From Cephalopachus bancanus (lineage: Eukaryota > Chordata > Mammalia > Primates > Tarsiidae), in NCBI GenBank assembly GCA_027257055.1, contig JAPVLO010001002.1, positions 62,001 to 126,000 on the forward strand: a stretch of 64,000 nt of DNA, read 5' to 3'. Position numbers and translations under genes: made by a program. Numbering within the stretch: the first letter of the stretch is position 1; each line of letters starts with the position of its first letter. This document shows, in pieces, positions 11,151 to 23,834 of the stretch. The notes beneath the pieces are model-generated. The model had not been told where the DNA came from and made no database searches. It saw only the letters and a list, made by a program, of their open reading frames with translations.

Positions 11151-12231
11151 AAAAAGAGAGGGACATAATGAGCCTGTATACTTCCTGTTTAGAAATTAAG
11201 TTTGCTTATATTTCTATAGTTAAAGAGAAAAAGAAATGCATTCCTTTGTAATATAGTAGGGTTTAGGAACGCCACCATGGCTTATAATTTCCACCCCAAG
11301 GAAGGCACAGTAAATAGAAGGGGTCAAATGCCCTCCTTCTACCCATTCCTACTAAAAAACAGTCTCTTGCAGGCCTTGGTTCTAAGCTGAAAACAAACCC
11401 CACCTGTGTCCCTCCCATAACCAACCCAGCCAGCTCTGGAGTCCATGGCTGTGCCCCAAGAGTGAACCTCGCCTTTGGCCCAGAGCTGGAAGCAGGGCAA
11501 CATTACACCTGAGAGTGTTTGAGAAATACAAAACAAAACCACTAATACAGCTTATATAAGTGATCTGCAATTTCCATATCTTTACAATCAACTGCATCTA
11601 AGTGGATTCAGGGTCCAAGGAGATAGTTTCTAGATCTTGGCTCTGTTGAAGGCTGGGCAGACAACTGGGTAAATTTCAATACCTCTATCCCCACCCCATC
11701 TTACAAACATTATCTACATTTGGAAGGCACTAAAGAGGAAGTCTGTTAACTGAAACAATGTCATACTGCCTGTGGGTACCTAACTATTCAAAACAGTTCC
11801 TATTTCTCATCATTGAAGTTCTACCTGCCAACTGAATTGAGAAGGGGAACAGTAAGTTTACCAGGTCTAAAGTCTACCTAAGGATACAAGTAGCAAGACA
11901 GAAAAATCCATTTACAGACCACTACAACTTTTCTCATCCAGTGAACACTCTGGTGCTCAAACCCCAGTCAGAAGTGCTGGATAGGTGGGTTTGAGGGAAG
12001 CAAATGAAGTCAGCTTCCTTGTTTCAAGTGCTATTTTACCATCCATCCATAAAAGAAAATTGACACACTATAAGGAAAGGCCCATACCTTAACATTTCTA
12101 GCATTTTCCTCAAAATTTTTACAGAAATAATTAAATGAGAATTTCAATATTAGTCCTTTCTCTTACCTGTGAAAGGTAGGGGAACTTGAAAAATTTTTAA
12201 ACACTAGAAAATATTGAAATCTTTTTTTAAA

Positions 12232-12490
12232 AAAAACTTTTTAACAATTGAGGTATATTTTACATATATGCACAGATCTTAGCAGTACAAGTTGATCAGT
12301 TTTGACAAATGCCCATTGTAACTCACCCATCTATCAACATACAGAGCATTTTCATCACTCTAGAAAGTTCCCTATGCCCTTTCTCAATCTATTAATACCT
12401 CCAAGTAATCACTAATCTGATTTCTATCACCTTTGATTATTTTTGCCTCTTTTGCAACTTCATATAAGTATGCTAAGACATAACCCAACT
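12232..12490 (-). mobile_element. Old L1 (L1M-type) 3' fragment
   Basis: Plus strand shows the 'ttgaggtatattttacata...catctatcaac...tttcatcactctagaaag...atttctatcacc' series found in antisense L1M 3' UTRs; compare 50343-50560. Confidence 0.65.
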
Positions 12491-14078
12491 TTTTGTCTAT
12501 TGCTGAACAGAAAACAAATTATTTCCAGAAAATATATTTTTCTATCAGTGGAATTGATGAAAAATGCTTAAGGGGACTACTTCTTGAAAGTATAAAAACA
12601 TCTATATTATGTTTCATTTTGGTTGCTTCAAATAACTATCCTTGTTGATTTTACAATATGGGGAAGCTGGTTATGCCAAATATAAACAAGTATTATCTCC
12701 ATCGTAAATGGCTGGGCCAATATTTTACCCCAATTTCTGTGTAGTTCATTGTATGATTATCTTTTGGGGGCTGGGCCAGAACATTCCATACATACAGGGA
12801 AGTTGATTTTTGTTCCTTCCCCTCATTTTTCTGAAAACAAGCCTATTTCACATAAGAGGAGGCCCTCAAAAGAGAAATCCACAGAGTAATTGAAAGGGAA
12901 ACGATTTAAGAAAACACATACAATTTCTACTTAAGACTTAGGCAAACTGCATAACAAGACAGAACAACATCCATGACCTTCCTCAAAGTAAAAAGGATTT
13001 CTGGTAGGGCTTCTGGAGGCATCCTTCAGCAGTGCTTGATAGTACCATCCCTCAAAACAGCCACAGGCTACTCCACAGGTCCCTGGATTCCTAAGTGAGT
13101 CCATATTAAGACCTTACTATCACGCCGTTTGAAAATACAAACAAATGGTAAATCACACCAGCAAAATAGCATTTCTGATGAATTAAGATCTTCAAGTTTT
13201 GTCCTGTCACTATTCCCAGGTGAGAATACAGTCTATGGAAATATGTTAACTTTGGAAAACCTCTAGGTCCAGAATTTTTAAGTGGAGTGTTCCTTTAAAA
13301 TTTCAGTGTGGACAGCACTGTAACTCTAATCTCAACCCCACTTCATTGCACCCACCAGCATCTGTTTCATATACTCCACACCTGTCCCAAACGTTCACAG
13401 GTCAACCCCTACTTCACAGCAAGGCTCTAGCACTGCCCTCCCTTCTCTAGACTAGCCCAGGGCTTTACACAATACAACGTGTGCTTGTTGATGAATTCAT
13501 CCAAATATTGTTCACCTTTCACATATCCAGTTGAAATTGCACCTATTCTATGAAGCATCTTTTCTTCACCCTCAATGACTACGCCTGGTTTTAAATTCCT
13601 CCCTCATTTGTCAATACCACCATTTACCACTCTGGTAACATCTTGGGTTATAAGTTATTTTGTTAGTTGTGTATATCTTACCCCTTCTGACTAGACCAAT
13701 CATGTTTCATGGTATGGTTTCTGTTCATTAAATATCTGAATCTCAATAAACACAGTTTCTCTCAGAGTGTAAACACTGAAATATTTTATAAATTCCATAA
13801 CTACATAATATATTATAAATACATTTAAACTTGCAAACATGTCACTTTTATATGATTGTAGACTGTTTTACTTGCTGATGATTCAAAACTAATCAACTTT
13901 CTCTTCTAAACATGGTTTCTCTCTCCTTACTATGAATGCTTTACCATCTCTGTGCAGAGGCATTTACCCCAAAGTTATTTGGAAAAAAATGATTGTAAAA
14001 CAGCTCAAATTTTTTGGATTATCAAATTCCATAAACAGATTTTTATATTAATGTTAACTTTTTTGAAAAGAGATACAG

Positions 14079-14372
14079 GCTGGGTGTGGTGGCTCAAGCC
14101 TGTAATCCCAGCACTTTGGGAGGCTGAATTGAGGGGATTACCTGAGCCCACGGGTTCGAGAACAGCCTGGGCAACTTGACAAGACCGCATCTCTACAAGA
14201 AATCAAAAAATTAGCTGGGCGTGGTAGCGTGCGCCTGTGGTTCCGGCTACTTGGAAGGTTGAGGTGGAAGGATCGCCTGAGTCCAGCAGTTCTCTGCTGG
14301 GGTGGCTGTGAGCGTGCCACTGCACTCCAGCCTGGGCAACAGAGTGAGACTCCAACTCAAAAAAAAAGAAAA
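14079..14372 (+). mobile_element. Alu with intermediate strepsirrhine features
   Basis: Dimer with 'ggttcgagaacagcctgggc', linker 'aagaaatcaaaaaattagc' and A tail. 11-bp target duplication 'gaaaagagata' at 14065-14075 and 14373-14383. Confidence 0.95.
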
Positions 14373-14406
14373 GAAAAGAGATAAAATGCTTCTAAAGCAA
14401 AGTGAT

Positions 14407-14765
14407 TTTTAAAAAAAATTTAGTGTAGTGGGATACAAGTGAGGGTTTGCTACTTAAGTAGGTTGCATGTAGGTGAAGTTTGGGTTTTTAGCTGGTCCTC
14501 TCTCCCCTTGATAGTGGACCAGGTACCCTTTGTGTTGCTACATGCCCCCCTTCCTCCTTCCTCCCTCCTCTAGCAGTGTCTAGCATCTGCCAATCCCACT
14601 TTTGTGCTAATATGACTAGTGTTCAGGGTCAGCTTATGAGTGAGAACATGCAGTATTTAGTCCTTTGTTTCTGTGATAGTTCACTTAGTATGATGGTCTC
14701 CAACTGCATTCAAGTTGCTGCAAAGCCCATGATTTTGTTCTTCTTTGTGACTGCATAGTATTCCA

Positions 14766-14817
<52 letters not shown>

Positions 14818-15091
14818 TTTTTTCTTTATCCAGTCTACTTTTGATAGGCATCTGGATTGGTTCCATGTTTTTGCTATTGTGAACAGTGTGACAATAAACA
14901 AGCATGCGCAAGTGCCTTTTTTGGTAGAATGACTTACGTTCCTCCAGGTATTTTCCCAGGAGAGGGACTGCTGGATCATATGGAAACTTAATTTTGGCTC
15001 TTTTAGAAATCACTGCACTGCTTTCCATAGAGGTTGAACTGGCTTACATTCCCACCAACAGTGTAGAAGCATTCCCTTTCTGCCACAGTCA
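14407..15091 (-). mobile_element. L1 3' fragment with (GT)n tract
   Basis: Minus strand carries the ORF2 C-terminal end and 3' UTR of a primate L1, 5'-truncated. Target duplication 'caaagtgat' at 14398-14406 and 15092-15100. The minus-strand frames here are relics of the reverse-transcriptase ORF end. Confidence 0.92.
14768..14815. repeat. (GT)24 microsatellite inside an L1
   Basis: Uninterrupted GT run expanded in the L1 'tatacacaatgg' site. Confidence 0.97.
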
Positions 15092-15882
15092 CAAAGTGAT
15101 ATCTTAACAGGTAAGAATTTAGGTATGCTTTGATCACCTGTTAACCAATCAGCTTAAACTTGCAAATGAATTTGTGTTCTCATGGGCAAGAATGAAATGA
15201 GGATTAACTGTCCATTCACACCCACAAAAGTTGTCAGACTAAATTAAAGTTTTGAAGAATTTCAGGGACCTATTTAACGCTAGCTGAGTGAACCAAATCT
15301 CCTTTTATGGGCACAAGAAGGAACATGCAGATGTTCTTTGAAAGTGCAAGTTGTCATTTTTACAAACCACAAAGCCAGGTTAGGCTTTAAGTCAAAGACT
15401 TTAGCTATTGGTCTCCAGCAAGTCTGACTGAGGAACACTGAGAAAGAGCTCAAAAGCCAACCATAAAGAACACATAACAAGAATCTCTGAACATCCCTTG
15501 GGTCATCCTTGAGAGACTGGTTAAGATAAAGCTCATCCAACACAAGAGGTAAAGTGGCTCCTTTCCCAGGCTCTAGATAACATAGACAGAAAAACAAAAT
15601 GGTTTCAATGTACTTTAAAAAGTAATAGTCCAAAAAGCCAGTTTTGAAACTCCAGAGGCCTTCAAACACTGTTTCTCCTGGAAATCTTGTCTACATGCCA
15701 TCTCTGTTCTTCTTATAATTAGAACCCCACCTGCATTTATCTGTCGTCTCCACTCTGGACAAAAATGTCCCAAGTGTGTATTCACAATGATTTCTTTATA
15801 AATAGCAATCCAGTAATACACAGCCTACTATTTTCCTTTTGAATTGGCAGCCCAGTTTCTTTAGGCTAACAATGATGGGGTT

Positions 15883-15924
15883 TTTTGTTTGTTTGTTTGT
15901 TTGTTTGCTTGTTTGTTTGTTTTT
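15883..15924. repeat. (GTTT)n microsatellite
   Basis: About nine gttt units with one gctt interruption. Confidence 0.95.
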
Positions 15925-16290
15925 CATAGCAGAACCACCACTCTCCAGCCCAGAGCTAGAAACATGATAAGCGTACTCTTGAACGACCTTCACTTTGCCA
16001 ACTTCACAAGTCTGGGCTGCACCACACTCTCCCTTCCTTCCCTAAACCATGCTGCAGTGGCCGGCTCAGGCTGAGCGCTCCGGGCTGATAGTCACAGGCT
16101 CCTGCCAGATGAACAAGCTGTTCACTCTACCAAGGGTCAGGGCTGCTTCTACACAAACCTGCTTAAGCCAGTTGCTTGTGATTCATAGCACACATTTGGT
16201 TACATAGTACAAAAATATATAGGCATGAAGAGAAAGAGTGGTGAGAAGGAATAAAGGTAATGATGCAAAAATTAAAAAGAAAATGCTGCC

Positions 16291-16578
16291 GGCCAGGCAC
16301 AGTGGCTCATGTCTGTAATGCCAGCACTTTGGGAGGCCAAGGTAGAAGGAACACTTGAGCCCAGGAGTTCAAGATCAGTCTGAGCAACATAGCAAGACCT
16401 CATCGTTACAAAGAAAGTCAGGCGTGGTGGCCCATGCCTGTAGTCCCAGCTATTCAGGAGGCTGAGATAGAAGGATTGCCTGAGCCCAGGAGGCCAAGGT
16501 TGTGGTGAGCCACGAGCATACCACTGTACTCCAGCCTGAGTGACAGAGTGAGACCCTGATGCAAGAAAAAAAAAAAAA
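16291..16578 (+). mobile_element. Old Alu (J-like)
   Basis: Dimer starting 'ggccaggcacagtggctcat', A tail at 16564-16578. Diverged; target duplication not clear. Confidence 0.93.
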
Positions 16579-16979
16579 GCTGTCAAGTTAGGTGTAAGCA
16601 AGATAACTAAAAGAGATTAGGTTTGGGGGGTTGTAGACCTTTCGAAGGATCATGTACTCCAATTGCTTTACTTATATTGTTATCAACCCACTTTAAAGAA
16701 ACCAATGGGAATGCAGAGGATGCACCATGGATACAGAAAGGATGGAACTCAAATCAGCAAACCCATATCAAGGGAAAAGGTCTTGATCCTATATCATATA
16801 TCATATTGATAAATGACAAATGAATACACAGCTTGATACTTTTAAGTAAAAATTAGACATTAAGGTGGATGTATATCATTTTTTAGGAACCACTACTTGA
16901 TTCAATTGTTTCAAAAAATTAGTCCATACATTCACAATCATCCTAAGACTTGTCTGTCAGGGCAAAACAATATGTGTGC

Positions 16980-17015
16980 ATTTGTGTGTGTGTGTGTATG
17001 TGTGTGTGTGTGTAT
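16980..17015. repeat. (GT)n microsatellite
   Basis: GT repeat with two 'atg' interruptions. Confidence 0.93.
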
Positions 17016-17650
17016 GTCTTTGCAATACTGTAGCATTAATCAATCTCTTAATACATATATAACATTATATTGTGCATGTATATATTATGCTATATTTTAT
17101 CAATTGACTCAGTTCAATTTCTACGGTATTGTAAAGCTATTATTATGTCCTTACCTTGATCTATCCCTGTGATGTAAGGGTTTTTTTGTTTATTTTGGCT
17201 TTTTTCTGTTTGTTTTTAATATTCAGTGGTAATTACAGAAGAGCTATGCATTAGCATTTATACGATATTCATTATAAGAGAAAAAGACAATGGCATGATA
17301 TCTGCAAGATTACAAGTACACTGGAACAACAGGGAATTTTTATACGATTTTTAAAATTTGGATTACAAGGCCAGTCTTATGTCTTATGTAAGTAGACTAT
17401 GTGGTTATTTTTCCCTTTTCCTCTTAAAGCAAACCCAGCATGAAGTCTACCATTTAGCTGGAAGTGAATGGAAAGGAGGCTGGTATCCTGGGTGGGGGCG
17501 GAGACCTACTGGCCTCTGGGAAAGCCTATTACCAGCTCTGCGAACATTCTTTTCACTCCTTTAGCTATCAACACGTAGTTTCCTTGCAGCCAAGGGCAGG
17601 TGAAAGTGGACAATATTTCTCAGAAATGCGTTAATCATTTTCCTAGTCTT

Positions 17651-17734
17651 TTTTTTTTTTTAGAAAGCAGGATTTATTGAAAAGACAGAAAGACAGAAAA
17701 GCTCCCAGAGTTGGAGGGAACCTGAGGGGTTGCC
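17651..17734 (-). pseudogene. Small retroposed mRNA-like 3' end
   Basis: Minus strand reads a short unique body, then an 'aataaa' signal (17678-17673), then 'tcctgctttct' and a poly(A) run (T-run at 17651-17661). Flanks 17636-17650 and 17735-17749 are a 15-bp target duplication ending 'tcctagtctt' with one mismatch. A strongly 5'-truncated L1-mobilised RNA; the parent was not recognised. Confidence 0.82.
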
Positions 17735-17799
17735 CATTGTCCTAGTCTTGATTTCTTTCTTCCTAATGCATTCTTACAACATTAAAGGAAAAATCTTCT

Positions 17800-18560
17800 A
17801 TGACAGAATCATTTTCAATTTTTGTTCACCTTCAGTCTTTGATCACACGCATATAGATAAATTTTACATGGTTGTATCCCAGTGTATGCAATTTTGTGTT
17901 CTGATCTGCTCATTTATTTTACAAAAAAACCCTTGGTTTTCATATTTCCATGTATTCATTTAGTTATTCAGCAAGCATTTATTAAAGTACACACTAGGTT
18001 TCCGGCACTATTCCAGGTACCACGGATATAAAGATAGAAAAAAACCAGGTCCCTGCCACTGAAAAGCTCTCAGCTTAGTGGAATATGACAGATAATTACA
18101 ATGCAAAGTATGGTAATAAATACATATCTAACAACCTCTGTGTTTACCATACTAATGACTTCACAATCTTCTAGCTGGATAAAACAACTTAATTCCCTTT
18201 CTTGATTATTTTTCATTATCACAAACACTGCTGTAATTAACATGTTTCACATTTTTTTTCCTTTTGTTAACCATATTCTGTGGAGAAATTCTCAGGAATG
18301 AGATCACTGAGTCAAAAAGTGTTATTCAGATATTTATAGTTCTTAATGTACCTTGCCAAATAGTTTTACATAAGGATCATACAGATATACAAATTCATCT
18401 GTTCTTCTAAGTTTTGCCAACAGTTTTATCATTAAATATTTTCTTAAGATTTTCATAAGTAAAAACCCACTATTGTCCTATTTTGTATTTCTTTAATTAA
18501 TAGCAGAGTGAAACATTTTCTCATGGTTAAGATTTTTTTCCCTTTGTGCAGTTTGTGTTT
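17800..18560 (-). mobile_element. Ancient L1-like remnant
   Basis: Plus strand shows patches typical of antisense old L1 ('ctgctgtaattaacatg', 'ggaatgagatcactgagtca', 'gtatttctttaattaatagc'). Highly decayed; interrupted by the L2-like piece at 17970. Confidence 0.5.
17970..18120 (+). repeat. L2-like 3' fragment
   Basis: 'cagcaagcatttattaaag', 'ggcactattccaggtaccac', 'aaccaggtccctgcca', 'gataattacaatgcaaagta' in the order of the L2-type tail. Confidence 0.7.
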
Positions 18561-19169
18561 ACGGCAAATTTATCTATCACATATCATTGTCATAATAGCT
18601 TCATAATATATTTTCATATATTACAAATATAAAACTATTTGTCATAATTTATTTTAATGTTTTCCTATTTGTTGTTCTTTTTCTTTAGCTGAACTAGTTT
18701 AAAATCATACCAAAATCTTAAGTTTCTTTTATTAGTCACATCTGTTTATTTTTTTCCTCTGGAATTTCTTCCATGGTTATAGTCTTAAGAAACGTGTCCT
18801 TCTACCACTGGAATACATGCTCTTTGTTATCCACTCATTTTTCACTCACTCAGTTTTCAATCAATGTCTCCTATGTGCCCTGATTGACACCAGGGTTAAA
18901 AAAGGATGCATGGCACATTAATGCAAATTATCTAAAATTTGGAAATAGGCAAAAGGGGTTCCTGTATGTCTTCCCAGAGCCACACTGGGAACCCCATTAA
19001 ATACTTCTCTAGGTACATGCGCCTTCGTTTGGCACACTATATACTATTTATTAGGCTAGTTGTAATATGCCTCATAAATAGTAAATAGCGTAGACGTTAA
19101 CTGGTGAAAACTGAGAGCACTGTAAATGATTCTTCTCAGGGAGTAATAAAATAAGGGGGGGGTTGTCTG

Positions 19170-19255
19170 GTTTTTTCAAGTTGTGGGATATAAGTCAGGA
19201 TAGGGTACATAAGAGGTTTAGGTACAGGTGAAGTTTTGGGGCTCCCATTGGACCT
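19170..19255 (-). mobile_element. Very short L1 3' end
   Basis: Plus strand 'gtgggatataagtcaggat...ggtacataag...gtacaggtgaag' equals the antisense L1 terminus at 4911-4970. 'aaaataag' occurs on both flanks, a likely target duplication. Confidence 0.75.
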
Positions 19256-19318
19256 CAGAAAATAAGTTTTAACTGGTACAGATAGAAAAGAATTGTCCTC
19301 TAGAAAAGATAACTTCAG

Positions 19319-19655
19319 GTTGGGCATGGTGGCTCATGCCCGTAATCCCAGCATGGTGGGAGGCTGAGGCAGGAGAATTTCTTGAGGTTGGGAGCTTGAC
19401 ACTGGCCTGTACAACATAGCAAGACCTCATCTCTACAAAAGAAAAAAAAAATCAACAAAATTAGTCAGGTGTGGTGGTGCATGCCTGTAGTCCCAGCTAC
19501 TCAGGAGGCTGAGGCAGAAGGGTCACCTGAGCCCAGGAGGTTGAGGTTACAGTGAGCCATAATCATGCCACTGCACTCTAACCTGAACAACAGAGCAAGA
19601 CTCTGACAAAAAAGAAAAAAGAAAAAGGAAGGAAGGAATGAAGGAAGGAAGGAAA
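19319..19655 (+). mobile_element. Old Alu with expanded A/GGAA tail
   Basis: Dimer with A-rich linker and body ending near 19612, then an A-rich and (ggaa)n tail to 19655. Confidence 0.92.
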
Positions 19656-20194
19656 AGTAATTTCAAAAGTTATAGTTTTATTGCCCTGTAGGACACTATG
19701 TCATTTTTCCACCTACCTTAACTATCTTAAGTATTTTTTCTTTTAGTCATTGTAAATACTTTGCTCTTTCACAATGCTCTTTGAGCCAGCCTGACCATCT
19801 CACATACCCACTCCTTAATGAGTTAAATAAAACTCTGACACATGCTCACATTAGGTTTGTATAAGAGTCAGGAAATCTGACTTCTAGTAACAACCCTGCC
19901 AAGTCTACCCACAGGACAGTTCACTTAAAGTTCTCCTCAACTTCCAGCTGCCTTTTCTATAAATTGTGGGTTTCCGTAAGGTCAAAGAGTATTCAGGAAA
20001 CAAAAAGCAATTAGAAAACTGTATTTCTAGATACAGGTACCATTGTTGAACCAGAATGAATGATGGAGTTCTAAGCCTAAAGGCTAGGATCCCCCAAACC
20101 CAAGGGAATGGAGCCTGAGAAGCCCATCCCAATGTCTGGAGGGACACTTCACCAGCAGGGCTAGCTCTGAGTAGCCAGGACCCAGTAGGAACAA

Positions 20195-20366
20195 GAGAAA
20201 GTGGTACAGCAGGAAGAGCGGGGGTCTCTAGTCAGATGGACTCAGCTTGCCCTCAGCCCTTCATCTTCTGGGGTCTCTTGAGTCTCTTTCCTCATCTGTT
20301 CAATAACGTGGTCAGGATGAGTAAATGAGCTTAATACATAAAGACTTATCATGCCTGCCACATACT
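20195..20366 (+). repeat. MIR SINE relic
   Basis: 'gtctctttcctcatctgtt' and 'aatgagcttaatacataaag' then 'catgcctgccacatactagg' follow the MIR core order; interrupted on the right by an Alu. Confidence 0.75.
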
Positions 20367-20377
20367 AGGTCTTCTCT

Positions 20378-20640
20378 CTTTTTTTTGAGTTGGAGTCTCA
20401 CTCTGTCACCCAGGCCACCCCAGCATCGACCTGCTGGGCTCTGGCGATTCTTCTGCCTCAGCCTTCCAAGTAGCTGGAACTACAGGTGCATGCTACCACA
20501 CCCAGCTAATTTTTTGATGTATTGTAGAGATGAGGTCTCACTATGTTGAGGCTGGTCTGAAACCCGCGGGCTCAGGCAATCCTCTCACCTTGGCCTCCCA
20601 AGGTGCTGGGATTACCGGCTTGAGCCACAGTGCCAGGCCC
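20378..20640 (-). mobile_element. Alu (antisense copy)
   Basis: Reverse-complement Alu starting with a T run and 'gagttggagtctcact'. Target duplication 'aggtcttctct' (20367-20377) versus 'aggccttctct' (20641-20651). One of only two minus-strand Alus in the window. Confidence 0.94.
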
Positions 20641-21051
20641 AGGCCTTCTCTTAAATATCACTTCTGTTCCTCACCCCTAAATCTACAGTATCCCCCATGA
20701 TAAATACTAAATCCATACTCTGGAGACGAATCTGGGTCACTCTGGATACCCAAGGTCTATTATCAATTCAAGCAAAAGAGAAAATCAGTGGCACTGGGTT
20801 GCAATTTCAGAGGTACTTAGTATACTGTGTTAGATAGAGACAATGGTTTCAAATGGTCCCACATTTGAACTCAACTGTCTCAGAGGCATTTCTCTGTGGG
20901 AAACCATTTCCTCAGAGAAGAGTCAATGGATGATCCCTACTGGCAAGGTCAAACAGCCTGTGAATCTGTAGCAAGGGCTCATCGTGGGTGAGTAGGCGGT
21001 GGATCTGACAGCCTACATGAGGCTACTGCACTACCCGGCCGGCTCGCTTAC

Positions 21052-21155
21052 CTCTCCTACTACCTCTATGATGTCACCAACTTTCAGCTCAAGTTCATCG
21101 TCATTCTGGGGCAGGTAGCTGAATGCCACCTGGCATCGGCGCCTCCGTCGCTCGC
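21052..21155 (-). CDS. SH3KBP1: SH3KBP1 coding exon: first half of SH3B domain
   Basis: Seen: the minus strand shows acceptor 'cccatccag' before 21155 and donor 'gtaagc' after 21052. The exon is 104 bp: two bases completing the Gly codon begun in the 61.1-kb exon, then 34 codons reading [20 protein letters not shown] followed by [14 protein letters not shown]. Known: the run of five arginines followed by CQVAFSY and the [12 protein letters not shown] acidic RT-loop motif are the start of the second SH3 domain of SH3KBP1 (about residues 97-130). This half supplies the Tyr and acidic RT-loop residues used for proline-rich ligand binding. The exon ends on a codon boundary and joins in frame to the exon at 7419, which supplies the tryptophan pair. 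No stop or frameshift is present. Plus-strand frames over this interval are shadows. Confidence 0.97.
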
Positions 21156-22002
21156 CTGGATGGGAAAAGCAAATATTTAGATACAGTTCTCCTCCCAAAG
21201 CAAGATTTTAAAGAGAGGCTTCCTAGGCATGCAGGCAAATTAAGCTGACTTGTCTCAAATATGCTCTCTGGGACATGGCTAAAGGCATGGCAGCCCTGGT
21301 CTTTTAGAGAGAGAGGCAGTAGAAAGCAGAGCAATGCTTCTTGGTCTTTTAAAAGCTGCTGGGTCAGAGAGGCATGGATATGAGAAACTGATCCACTGGT
21401 GCAGAAGGCAAAAACCCCACCCCTGAAGCACTGGAGCACAGTGTTGCCTTAAACGGTTTTCCATGGATGGGGCTTTTTATTTGCTGCTGTTGATTTTTTA
21501 TGGAAGCTGATGTGATGTGCTAGAGAAAAAAGAATGGTCTGCTTCTAATGCTAGCAAGGCAGAGGGAATTTTTCCAAATGTGCAAGGGAAAAGATAGAGT
21601 ATCCTGGCCTTTTTCATACTAATCATCACCCTTCCAACATGCTGGAACTTGGCCCTGATAAGCAAAGGCTGATTAGATTTCAGCTTGCTCTTGATACCAT
21701 TTCAAATGCCCCACAGGGTCCAACAAATTCACTTCTCTCCTCTTCCTGCTGTCCCAAGGGATCCATTAACAGGATCCCTGGCTGCTTTTTCAGAACTAAC
21801 CCAGGAAAATCAAGATAAAAGCCAGGGACACACTTCACTTGACCAGAGGACACTCAAGGTTACACCATCGCACTCACCCAGTGTGGACCATGTGAAAGCC
21901 CCTGACTTAGAGCTGGTTCAAATACAGACACAACTGTCCACAGCACATCCATACCACAGATGGTGCACTGTGAGGAGAAAGAACACATACGGGGGACTGG
22001 TG

Positions 22003-22041
22003 AGAGAGAAAGAGAGAGACAGACAGACAGGCAGACAGATG
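22003..22041. repeat. Purine-rich (GA)n/(CAGA)n tract
   Basis: 'agagagaaagagagagacag' followed by acag/gcag units. Confidence 0.9.
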
Positions 22042-23034
22042 GCAGTGAAGGCCCAAGCCAAGGAGAGGTAGATGGGAGATAAGCAGTGAGACTGACATTG
22101 CCAGAAGTTTGTTCCTCATGCCTGACTACGCTATTCCTTCATGCCACTACATGGCCTAGAAAACCAAGGGGACCAACGACTTCAAAGAAACACATTTAGA
22201 AATGCTTACATTATTTTTGGATACTACCTACAGGGATTCTTTTTCTTTTCTAATATTTTACCTGAGAAAGGAAGTCCATGCAGGGGCGATCACAGGGCAC
22301 ATTAAGGCCCCACACAGCATGACATCATACAAAGGGGACAGTCTCTGCGCTGCATCTGATGTACTCCCTGATCAATATTTTTCAAAAGCCAGCAGCCTAG
22401 CTCTCTCTGTTCCATTTTTCTCTTCCTGTACTGCACTAAGGAAGAGCAGAGTTGAACAGAGGCAAGAGGGCAGAAGTTCAGAATCAATATCTTGTCTAAT
22501 CACATCTTTGGTAACTACATAAAAACTCTCCACCCCTTTGTGTAAAATTACAAGCCTCTGGGTCTTACGAACAAACACAGCATGCTCAGGCCAATTCCGA
22601 GGCTGAGTAGTGCAATTCCAACAAGAGCCTGGTTCTCCCTGGGACACAGGGCCCATGCCTTCTCCAAGGTGTGAAGACAGGAGGAGTGGTATTCCAGTGC
22701 AAAGAATACCACCACTACTCTGTGACTTCATACATGACAAAAGGCAAATCAAGTACTCTGTGCCATAAAGATTTCTCATTCTAGAAAAGAAAGTCTAGAT
22801 GACACAGTGATCTTGGCATCCCTCTCCTGACCCCTACAATCCCCTACGTCCCATAGATACCTCTTAAAATAAAGTTATACTATTAATATTTAGGAGTTTT
22901 AATTTGCCAGATGTTATATTAAAAGCAAACTCTGCAGACACAAATCTGAATATGAAACAAGTAAAATGACAAACGTCTGAAAACCAACTTGCAAACACAG
23001 AAGTCAAAGCCCTGATCAAAGTAACTTAAAAATA

Positions 23035-23146
23035 GGCTGGGTGTGGTGGTTCAAGTCTGTAATCTTAGCACTTTGGGAGGCAGAGGTGAGGGGATTGCCC
23101 GAAACCATGGGTTCGAGAACAGCCAGGCCAACTTGGCGAGACCTCA
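23035..23146 (+). mobile_element. Alu left-monomer fragment
   Basis: 'ggctgggtgtggtggttca' to 'cttggcgagacctca'; ends without linker or right arm. Confidence 0.85.
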
Positions 23147-23350
23147 AAGGAGAGAATGATCTATTATGGATTCAGGACCTGAAAGAATGATCAGATTCCT
23201 CTTGAACCAAATCTCCACATCAGACTTCCATAAAGGCCTGCCTGGTATCAGAAAAAGGATGTATTCACTACTTTCTCTTTGCCAGGCTAGTCGGTACTTC
23301 TTAAAAACCTCTAAGATAGCTATACATTGGTGGCATAAAGTCCTATAAAG

Positions 23351-23612
23351 CAGTGGTTCCCAACATTTTTGGCATCTGGGACCAGTTTCAGGGAGGACAA
23401 TTCTTCCACGGACTGGTGGGTGAGGGGGGCAAGAATAATCAGGCATTAGTTTCTCAATAAGGAGCATGCAACCTAGATCCCTCGCACGCTCCTATGAGAA
23501 TCTAATGCTGCTGCTGATTTGACGGAAGGCAAAACTTGGCTCGCTGTGCAGCCCAGCTCCTAACAGACCACAGACAGGTATTGGTCCATGACCTGGGAGT
23601 TGGAGATCCCTG
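23351..23612. mobile_element. hAT-type nonautonomous DNA transposon
   Basis: Inverted ends 'cagtggttcccaac' and 'gttggagatccctg'. Perfect 8-bp target duplication 'ctataaag' at 23343-23350 and 23613-23620, the hallmark of hAT insertion. 262 bp, no coding capacity. Confidence 0.93.
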
Positions 23613-23834
23613 CTATAAAGCACACTGCCAACATACCAAGAAAAGCAAGCCGGCAAAAGGGTGCAGGGGAGGGGCCCAGAGGTAGCTGGTAGTAAAGATC
23701 ACCTGACCTGACTCCAGTCACAAACATTCATGCCTCCTCCCACCGGGATGGCTCATAATCACTACTAAAGTGCTTCTGGTATCCATCACCCTTGCTCATC
23801 CTGGCAACTACATTAGTTAAAAAGAAAAGAGTCA

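Larger units (their letters stand above)
7420..21051 (-). other. SH3KBP1: SH3KBP1 intron (13.6 kb) splitting the SH3B domain
   Basis: Runs from donor 'gtaagc' at 21051 to acceptor 'ctgaacag' at 7420 on the minus strand. Holds the Alus, L1 pieces, MIR/L2 relics and microsatellites listed separately. Apparently unique, unannotated stretches: about 8300-8770, 9120-9570, 9735-10850, 11160-12230, 12500-14060, 15110-15880, 15930-16290, 17020-17640, 18570-19150 and 20650-21050. Confidence 0.85.

Noticed and set aside
15280..15669. 129-codon minus-strand frame in gene orientation
   Set aside because: No resemblance to SH3KBP1 or other known domain; no convincing paired splice sites. Treated as chance.
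21685..22071. 128-codon plus-strand frame
   Set aside because: Ends in a purine-rich simple repeat; no homology recognised.
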